The position numbers and the translations under genes were made by a program. DNA of 30,315 nt from positions 1 through 30,315 of the forward strand of contig JAIRUO010000073.1 of assembly GCA_031254385.1 (NCBI GenBank), written 5' to 3'. The DNA is from Treponema sp. Its GTDB lineage: Bacteria > Spirochaetota > Spirochaetia > Treponematales > Breznakiellaceae. Positions 26,190 through 30,315 of this stretch are shown piece after piece; position 1 is the stretch's first letter, and every line of letters begins with the position of its first letter. The notes under the pieces are model-generated. The model ran no database searches. It was not told the origin of the DNA and was given only the letters and a program-made list of their open reading frames with translations.

Positions 26190-26852
26190 TTAATAATCAA
26201 TTGTAATGCCAAATTCGCCAGTTGTGAATGGGGTCTGGGTCTGCGCAGCAACAGGCGGCGTACCTGCGGGTGTAGAAGGAAGGAGAGCCTCCGCCAGGAT
26301 AACGACAGGATTAGCCGGTAAACCGTCAGTCGCGATATAACTTGCCGCTCCAGCGCTCACCATTGCAGCAGGACTGCCAGAAACTCCGCTATAAGCTACG
26401 GTCCCTTCGTTTACCGATAAGGTGAAAGTATCAAACTCAAAACTTGTTCCCCGCACAGAAGCGGTTGCGCTTGGGCTATGTACTGTAAAGTCTGCCATCG
26501 TTCCAGCAGGCGGCGCAACATCAACCCTGACTCTCCCGGCTTGCAGATCAACATTGACGGTTTCTGCCTCCTGCGAGCTTTGTATTTCGGCAAGGGACAG
26601 ACGGGTCAGAGCCCGTACGGTAATAGTGGAACTGCCTATCGCAATAACGGCGGTACTCCTAAAACCTGTTGATACAATTGTATTCAGTGCGACTACATCC
26701 CCTGCTTTGGCCGGGACAAAAGTATTGGAACCGGCTAACTTCAATTCCACTTCGCCGGTCAATTCCCGAATTACCCCGGCTCCGGCCGTCTGTGCAAAAG
26801 ATACGCATACAGCCGCAGTTAAAATCAAAACAACCAAAAGAAATTTTTTCAT
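26190..26852 (-). CDS. Secreted FecR-domain protein
   Basis: A 220-residue exported protein with a signal peptide (1-20, ending VCVSFAQ). The FecR core starts at GVIRELTGEVELK and continues with the paired phrases VVALNTIVSTGFRSTAVIA and LTRLSLAEI, then LQAGRVRVDV and the family signature TVHSPSATASVRGTSFEF, followed by LSVNEGTVAYSG. The C-terminal 55 residues are Pro/Ala/Thr-rich. In classical FecR proteins this domain is periplasmic and joined to a membrane anti-sigma segment. No TM helix or sigma factor gene is present here, so a signalling role is not supported; it is probably a periplasmic or surface beta-structure. AAGGAAGGG precedes the ATG. The gene starts 21 nt after the beta-barrel gene and ends at a strong terminator. 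Confidence 0.92.
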   Translation of the reverse strand: MKKFLLVVLILTAAVCVSFAQTAGAGVIRELTGEVELKLAGSNTFVPAKAGDVVALNTIVSTGFRSTAVIAIGSSTITVRALTRLSLAEIQSSQEAETVNVDLQAGRVRVDVAPPAGTMADFTVHSPSATASVRGTSFEFDTFTLSVNEGTVAYSGVSGSPAAMVSAGAASYIATDGLPANPVVILAEALLPSTPAGTPPVAAQTQTPFTTGEFGITIDY

Positions 26853-26873
26853 ATAACCCTTCCTTATCCTTTT

Positions 26874-28070
26874 TTATAACAACGCTATAATAGCGGTTAA
26901 TTCCATACGCCACCTGGGTTTTACATTGGGACCGGCGTTGCCCAGAGAGGGAATAAACACGCCGGCACCAAAATTAACCTGTATATCCGTATACGGGCTC
27001 CATACAAACTGCCCATATAATTCTGGCCCAAGAAAGAAGCCGGTTTCGCTGCGTACCGGCCAGGCATTGAAGGTTCCAAGATCGTTGCGTATAAAGTATG
27101 CGACATTCACGCTTGCCCCCATGACCTGGTTTATACGCGCAGTATAACCAAGCGTAAGCATCGAAATCCCCGGCAGCTTTGCATTTATTATGTTCCCGTG
27201 GAATTTGTTTGTAACAGGATTAAAAACGCCAATAATGCCGTCCGTGCCTCCGCTCGCATAACGCCCCGTCAGCGAAAGCCTGCTGTAGAAGGCTGTTGGG
27301 AGCGTCCAAAAAACGCCTAAATCCACGGCAAACGCAATATTGAATTTATCGGATTCTGCCAATTCAATGCTGCCGCCAAATTCATAAATGATATTTTTAA
27401 TGGGTATGATCGCCTTTACTGTCAAATACTGGCTGTGATATGTATCATTCCCTGATAAATCCACCTGCCCCATTATCGCTGCCTTAAGGCGCATCTTTTC
27501 CATTAAAGAAGGGTGCTCCCAATCCAGGGACACAAGCAAACGCCTGGGTGCAAAATACGTATTAAAAAAATCACCGTAATCAAGAGCGGCACCATAGATA
27601 TCCTTATCCGCCTCGGTCATGGTGATATTGGCGTTCTTCTTGTATAAAAGGCCAGTGTACCATACGCCAATACCAAAGCTCCCCATCGTTGAGTTATAAG
27701 AAAGACGTGCGCCGTCAAACAGCCCCGTGGAGATTAAGCCCAGAGGATCGGCATACAGCATGCGCCCGGCCATGATTCCCCAGTTGCCAAAGCTAAAGAA
27801 GATATCCGTGCGCATTAATTCAGGAACAAAGCTAAACTGCTTTCCCTTTAGTCCCAGAGTTAGTCCTGCCGACGCATGGAACTCGCCCGTATCGCCTATC
27901 AAATAAGTAAGGCTTGGCCATATATCGGCGCGGTACTCAAAGCCGTTCATTAATTTGGCGGCTTCGTTGCCTATAGCTATGCTTTGATTTAATACAAGGC
28001 CAAATTCCAAAGCATAACAAATGAAAAGTGAAAAATGAAAAATGAAAAAGGTAAGACAGGCTTTTCTCAT
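26874..28070 (-). CDS. Predicted outer-membrane beta-barrel protein
   Basis: A 398-residue protein with a signal peptide whose core FIFHFSLFIC is nearly identical to that of the preceding OmpA protein. The mature part (starting about LEFGLVLNQS) is a series of alternating hydrophobic beta strands with Gly and aromatic girdle residues, for example FGNWGIMAGRML, FGIGVWYTGLLY, LGVFWTLP, LTLGYTARI and ELYGQFVWSPYTDIQVNFGAG. This pattern fits a 12- to 16-strand outer-membrane barrel. I did not recognise a specific family. I chose ATG 28070 because GGAG lies 7 nt upstream, inside the last codons of the OmpA gene; the stop and start are separated by one base. A longer reading frame from 28166 would lack a signal peptide at its start. 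Confidence 0.8.
   Translation of the reverse strand: MRKACLTFFIFHFSLFICYALEFGLVLNQSIAIGNEAAKLMNGFEYRADIWPSLTYLIGDTGEFHASAGLTLGLKGKQFSFVPELMRTDIFFSFGNWGIMAGRMLYADPLGLISTGLFDGARLSYNSTMGSFGIGVWYTGLLYKKNANITMTEADKDIYGAALDYGDFFNTYFAPRRLLVSLDWEHPSLMEKMRLKAAIMGQVDLSGNDTYHSQYLTVKAIIPIKNIIYEFGGSIELAESDKFNIAFAVDLGVFWTLPTAFYSRLSLTGRYASGGTDGIIGVFNPVTNKFHGNIINAKLPGISMLTLGYTARINQVMGASVNVAYFIRNDLGTFNAWPVRSETGFFLGPELYGQFVWSPYTDIQVNFGAGVFIPSLGNAGPNVKPRWRMELTAIIALL
28017..28068. repeat. Repeat-derived signal-peptide segment, copy in the beta-barrel gene
   Basis: On the plus strand this is a run of 8-bp units of the form TGAAAAAT/TGAAAAGT (AACAAATGAAAAGTGAAAAA and onward). On the minus strand it encodes the signal peptide of the beta-barrel protein. 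It matches 29159-29211 closely base for base. Confidence 0.7.
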
Positions 28071-28071
28071 C

Positions 28072-29343
28072 CTAATTCTCCAAAATGACGATTTCAACAC
28101 GCCTGTTTGCCACCATTCCTTCGGTGGTCGAGTTATCCGCTGTCGGCCTGTCCGCGCCGTGAGCAATTATTGTTACATCAGAAGCATTTACAGCCCCAAG
28201 CGAAATAAGATAAGAAGCAACCGCCTCTGCCCTTTGGAGCGCAAAATCAAGCTGGCTTTCTACAGTCCCTGCCAGCGCAGAATGGCCTTCGATCTGTATC
28301 TTAGTTCCGGGTATGGTTCTTAATATAGTGGCTAGCGCATCAAGTTTCCGTCTTTCAGATTCAAGAAGCACCGCAGAGTCCGGTTGAAACATTATATTTT
28401 GCCGCGTCAGTTCTATGGCGCGTAGTCTCTGCCGATCATTTTCTGCGGCAGCGGCGGACAGGGCATTCTGCCGCGCCTGCTCATCCGCACGGGCACGTTC
28501 TTCGGCCAGGGCATTCTGCCGCGCTTGTTCATCCGCACGGGCACGTTCTTCGGCCAGGGCATTCTGCCGCGACTGTTCATCTGCACGCGCACGTTCTTCG
28601 GCTAGGGCATTCTGCCGCGCCTGCTCATCCGCACGGGCACATTCTTCGGCCAGGGCATTCTGCCGCGCCTGCTCATCTGCGCGGGCACGTTCTTCAGCCA
28701 AGGCATTCTGCCATGCCTGTTCCAGTGCAAGAAGCCTTAGCCGTTCCTTTTCTGCGGCAATGGCTTCTTCTGCTTCCCTCACCGTGAGAATTCTGCTCGT
28801 GATATAAAGCAAATATGCTCCAGATACGTTCATGGCAGGGTCTATTCTACCCTGGAGGATGTTGTTAGACTTAAGATCGCGGTAGGCGTAATGGGGGCTT
28901 TTGAACCATGAATACATGAAGCTGCCAGAAATGTCAAAAGATTGCATAAGTAAAAGCGAAACTGCATCCAGCCTTGCCGGGCTATCTGCCACCGCATTTC
29001 TTGGCAGCCATTGATGTTCCTGCGCATAACGGAAGGCTGCGTAGTGATCGGATGTAGACATTGTTTCTGACGCTTGCAGCAAAAACCACGCGGCCTGCGC
29101 GTTTGTTACCGCCCCTGTTGCAAGCAGGGTTTCGATTTCCGTTGCTGTGGATTGCGCAGAACAAATGAAAAGGGAAAAGTGAAAAATGATGAATGTTAGG
29201 CAGACTTTTTTTATTGGGGATCGGGGACCGGGGATCGGGGATCGGGGAGAATTGTTAGTGAGCATAGAGTGTTGCCCTACGCGCAGATTACTAACAACGA
29301 CTCTAGTACCTAGTCCCTGTTCTCCGTTCACTTGATTTTTCAT
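28072..29343 (-). CDS. OmpA-family peptidoglycan-binding protein with tandem helical repeats
   Basis: The protein should be exported and bind peptidoglycan through its C-terminal OmpA domain (about 315-423): IMFQPDSAVLLESERRKLDA, KIQIEGHSALAG, ALQRAEAVASYLISLGA and the end signature EGMVANRRVEIV. The usual GHTD is GHSA here. Before it lie a Glu/Arg/Ala-rich rod of five 16-residue repeats (QNALAEERARADEQAR, about 212-291) and a globular N-terminal part (about 65-190) whose DLKSNNILQGRIDPAMNVSG loosely resembles an SLH or wall-associated repeat. The signal peptide KKVCLTFIIFHFSLFICSAQ begins only at residue 45. The first 44 residues are encoded by low-complexity and 7-bp repeat DNA, so the start is uncertain: ATG 29343 has AGGAA 5 nt upstream; ATG 29265 is possible; the residue at the expected Met is Ile (ATA). 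Confidence 0.88.
   Translation of the reverse strand: MKNQVNGEQGLGTRVVVSNLRVGQHSMLTNNSPRSPIPGPRSPIKKVCLTFIIFHFSLFICSAQSTATEIETLLATGAVTNAQAAWFLLQASETMSTSDHYAAFRYAQEHQWLPRNAVADSPARLDAVSLLLMQSFDISGSFMYSWFKSPHYAYRDLKSNNILQGRIDPAMNVSGAYLLYITSRILTVREAEEAIAAEKERLRLLALEQAWQNALAEERARADEQARQNALAEECARADEQARQNALAEERARADEQSRQNALAEERARADEQARQNALAEERARADEQARQNALSAAAAENDRQRLRAIELTRQNIMFQPDSAVLLESERRKLDALATILRTIPGTKIQIEGHSALAGTVESQLDFALQRAEAVASYLISLGAVNASDVTIIAHGADRPTADNSTTEGMVANRRVEIVILEN
28471..28710. repeat. Five tandem 48-bp repeats inside the OmpA gene
   Basis: Five in-frame 48-bp units start each time with CAGAAT (minus strand) and encode QNALAEERARADEQAR with only two substitutions (Cys for Arg in unit 2, Ser for Ala in unit 3). 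A sixth unit breaks off after QNAL. Near-identity at DNA level shows recent expansion or gene conversion. The peptide is strongly helical and should form a charged rod. Confidence 0.95.
29159..29211. repeat. Repeat-derived signal-peptide segment, copy in the OmpA gene
   Basis: Same segment as 28017-28068 with scattered differences: AACAAATGAAAAG at the start and GGCAGACTTTT at the end align without large gaps. It encodes the OmpA signal peptide. The beta-barrel copy begins with ATG where this copy has ATA (29212-29214). Confidence 0.7.
29216..29250. repeat. Five 7-bp tandem repeats (GGGGATC type)
   Basis: GGGGATC, GGGGACC, GGGGATC, GGGGATC and GGGGAGA follow each other without gaps. They lie in the N-terminal coding extension of the OmpA gene and encode the Ser/Pro/Arg-rich SPRSPIPGPRSPI on the minus strand. 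A change in copy number would shift the frame unless it is a multiple of three units. Confidence 0.9.
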
Positions 29344-29360
29344 GCTGTTCCTGCTATATT
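29332..29360 (+). promoter_or_regulatory. Sigma70-like promoter of the toxin-antitoxin pair
   Basis: TTGATT (29332-29337) and TATATT (29355-29360) are separated by 17 nt. The expected start point (about 29367-29368) coincides with the antitoxin ATG at 29368, so the message would be leaderless; no Shine-Dalgarno is present. The -35 box lies inside the first codons of the divergent OmpA gene, and the spacer carries that gene's ribosome-binding site (29348-29352). Confidence 0.6.
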
Positions 29361-29367
29361 ATTTGGT

Positions 29368-29622
29368 ATGGAAGCAATATACCGGCTTAATGCCAAAGAC
29401 TTGGGAAGTGAATTCGTCAATTCTGTCAGAGTTGCATACCAAGACCAAAACATTGAAATAACGGTTCGGGGACAGGATGAAACCGAATACCTCCTTAGCT
29501 CTCCTGCCAACAGAGAGCATTTGGAAAAAGCGGTTGAAAATATTGAGCGGGGGGAAAATCTTATTTCTTTTGATACTATCGAACAGGCACGGCAATGTGC
29601 TGAAAAACGGGCGGCGCGTTGA
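29368..29622 (+). CDS. Antitoxin, YefM-like C-terminal region, of a YoeB-type pair
   Basis: An 84-residue protein starting MEAIYRLNAKDLGSEFVNS. The part ETEYLLSSPANREHLEKAVENI matches the toxin-wrapping tail of E. coli YefM (ETAYLLRSPANARRLMDSI) closely (split: ETEYLLSSPAN then REHLEKAVENI). The N-terminal half is not the classical YefM/Phd DNA-binding sequence, and I cannot assign its fold; it may still dimerise and repress the promoter at 29332-29360. I chose the ATG at 29368; an upstream ATG at 29332 would place the promoter inside the gene. The stop TGA overlaps the TTG start of the toxin, so antitoxin and toxin are translationally coupled, as in most type II pairs. Confidence 0.85.
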   Translation: MEAIYRLNAKDLGSEFVNSVRVAYQDQNIEITVRGQDETEYLLSSPANREHLEKAVENIERGENLISFDTIEQARQCAEKRAAR

Positions 29623-29870
29623 TCAGTTTTGAAGAATCCGCTTTTGCCGAATACCGTCAGTGGGCAAAAGAGGACAAAAATATCATTGACAAGATCGATA
29701 CACTTATTACAGAGATACTGCGTGACCCTTTTCACGGAACTGGCAAGCCGGAACCGCTTAAAGGAAATCTGTCTGGATATTGGTCCCGCCGTATTACTCA
29801 GGAGCATCGTTTGGTTTATAGAGTCTTTCCCGATCATGTAATTATTGCCTCCTGCAAAAACCATTACTAA
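29619..29870 (+). CDS. yoeB: YoeB/Txe-family mRNA interferase toxin
   Basis: An 83-residue toxin of the RelE/YoeB fold that cuts mRNA in the ribosomal A site when free of antitoxin. Length and motifs match E. coli YoeB (84 residues): DPFHGTGKPEPLKGNLSGYW, then SRRITQEHRLVYRV, and the end ASCKNHY. The catalytic set is intact by position: Glu45, Arg64, His82 and the terminal Tyr83 correspond to YoeB Glu46, Arg65, His83 and Tyr84. Translation begins with TTG, overlapping the antitoxin stop by four bases, which should keep toxin output low. No terminator is obvious before the repeat that begins at 29911. It is likely functional. Confidence 0.95.
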   Translation: MISFEESAFAEYRQWAKEDKNIIDKIDTLITEILRDPFHGTGKPEPLKGNLSGYWSRRITQEHRLVYRVFPDHVIIASCKNHY

Positions 29871-29910
29871 TCTCCCTCCTCATTCCTCTTTCCATGTACA
29901 TATCCTCAAA

Positions 29911-30022
29911 GAATCTCACGCAGAGGCGTGCTGTCCTGCGGACAGCTTGGACGCAAAGAAGAAGGGAAATTCAGTATTCCTCTGCGCCGCGAACCGGAGG
30001 TTCGATGTGCCTCTGCGTGAGG
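29911..30022. repeat. Structured intergenic repeat with nested hairpins
   Basis: Outer arms CTCACGCAGAGGC (29915-29927) and GCCTCTGCGTGAG (30009-30021) pair perfectly over 13 bp. Inside are two more perfect hairpins: CTGTCC / GGACAG (29931-29936, 29940-29945, loop TGC) and CGAACC / GGTTCG (29990-29995, 29999-30004, loop GGA). No transposase or reading frame of quality lies within. It has the look of a non-autonomous, REP- or MITE-like dispersed element. Confidence 0.75.
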
Positions 30023-30033
30023 TCTTTCTTCAT

Positions 30034-30046
30034 GGTGCCAGGCACC
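30034..30046. repeat. Perfect palindrome GGTGCC-A-GGCACC
   Basis: Six-base arms flank a single A. It lies between the structured repeat and the LRR gene and 31 nt downstream of the LRR gene's stop on the minus strand. It has no T-run on either strand, so it is more likely repeat material than a terminator. Confidence 0.6.
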
Positions 30047-30076
30047 GTTGCCGTTGCGTGACCCATTCCTCATTTG

Positions 30077-30315
30077 TTACGGCATCACATCAATACTAAA
30101 AATCTGGTTCTGATAATCGCTCCAGCGCGCAAACCCTTTGTATGCACCAACGCTGCCATCCGGAACGTAGATTTTCAAGTCTGCATGGGTGTTAGCGAAC
30201 GTTCGAAGTGGAGCAACAGACCAATCTTGACAATATAGCGTGGGCGGCGTTCCGGCCTTGCAGATTACGGTTTTAAGGCTTTGGTTAGTAGAAAAAGCTC
30301 CTTCGCCGATTGATT
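30077..30315 (-). CDS. BspA-like leucine-rich-repeat protein, C-terminal end only
   Basis: The last 78 residues of a minus-strand gene that enters from the right edge. It begins in the middle of an LRR_5 (BspA/TpLRR) repeat: SIGEGAFSTNQSLKTVICKA, then GTPPTL, and the C-terminal cap phrases LKIYVPDGSVGAYKGFARW and DYQNQIFSIDV (stop TAA at 30077-30079). In this family, the phrase VP..SV.AYK...W.. and the following I at the end are the usual last repeat of surface proteins that bind host or partner cells. The start and signal peptide lie outside the window, so cell location is inferred. Confidence 0.88.
   Translation of the reverse strand, partial: SIGEGAFSTNQSLKTVICKAGTPPTLYCQDWSVAPLRTFANTHADLKIYVPDGSVGAYKGFARWSDYQNQIFSIDVMP

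Noticed and set aside
28471..28710. Regular repeats as a possible CRISPR array
   Set aside because: The 48-bp units follow each other directly with no unique spacers and are in frame with a coherent helical protein.
28415..28807. Plus-strand frame of 130 residues made of Ser/Ala/Arg/Cys repeats
   Set aside because: It is the antisense reading of the 48-bp repeats in the OmpA gene; a repeat whose length is a multiple of three keeps other frames open. It has no ribosome-binding site and an implausible composition.
29340..29864. Minus-strand frame of 174 residues opposite the toxin-antitoxin pair
   Set aside because: The plus strand encodes a clear YoeB toxin with all catalytic residues and its antitoxin; the antisense frame resembles nothing and lacks a ribosome-binding site.
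29845..30099. Plus-strand frame of 84 residues after the toxin
   Set aside because: It lies across the hairpin repeat and the end of the LRR gene; its residues are the translation of repeat DNA.

Overview
The window looks like chromosomal DNA of a treponeme-like spirochaete, probably host- or gut-associated. This is an inference from gene content: many spirochaetal-style lipoproteins, a YARHG-domain protein, a FecR-domain protein, an OmpA protein with a long charged helical spacer, a BspA-type leucine-rich-repeat protein, and one huge coiled-coil secreted protein. Base composition is uneven. A hand-counted block in clpB (541-600) is about 60% G+C, while the core of the giant gene (for example 8221-8280) is about 15%. 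No rRNA, tRNA, CRISPR array, transposase or integrase was found.

Layout. Positions 1-1752 hold the first 584 codons of clpB on the minus strand, cut by the window edge, with a long imperfect palindrome directly upstream. From about 25.0 kb down to 1.8 kb runs one continuous minus-strand series. In transcription order it encodes two lipoproteins with TPR or TPR-like character, a TolC-type outer-membrane factor, a membrane-fusion lipoprotein, two lipoproteins with bacterial Ig-like (Big_5/SbsA-like) domains, two RND permeases, a 2919-residue secreted protein ending in an NlpC/P60 domain, and a small secreted YARHG protein. The first eight genes overlap or lie within about 25 nt of each other. 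The giant gene follows after 44 nt. The YARHG gene has a convincing promoter of its own inside the end of the giant gene.

Positions 25.2-26.0 kb hold a lone plus-strand nucleoside phosphorylase with its own sigma70-like promoter. From 29.34 kb down to 26.19 kb is a second minus-strand operon: an OmpA-family protein with five 48-bp tandem repeats, an outer-membrane beta-barrel protein, and a FecR-domain protein followed by a strong terminator. The two upstream genes share a nearly identical signal-peptide segment made from a low-complexity DNA repeat. Divergent from this operon is a YefM-like/YoeB toxin-antitoxin pair, apparently read from a promoter that gives a leaderless message. After it comes a structured intergenic repeat with nested hairpins, and then the C-terminal end of a BspA-like LRR protein at the right edge.

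How the genes may work together. The large operon encodes every part of a tripartite RND pump (outer-membrane channel, adaptor and a permease pair) plus four extra lipoproteins. The extra lipoproteins and the giant NlpC/P60 protein are not standard pump components, so the locus may be an envelope-associated export or wall-remodelling module. The second permease has lost most of the expected proton-relay residues, which suggests a heteromeric, asymmetric pump. These functional links rest on gene order only.
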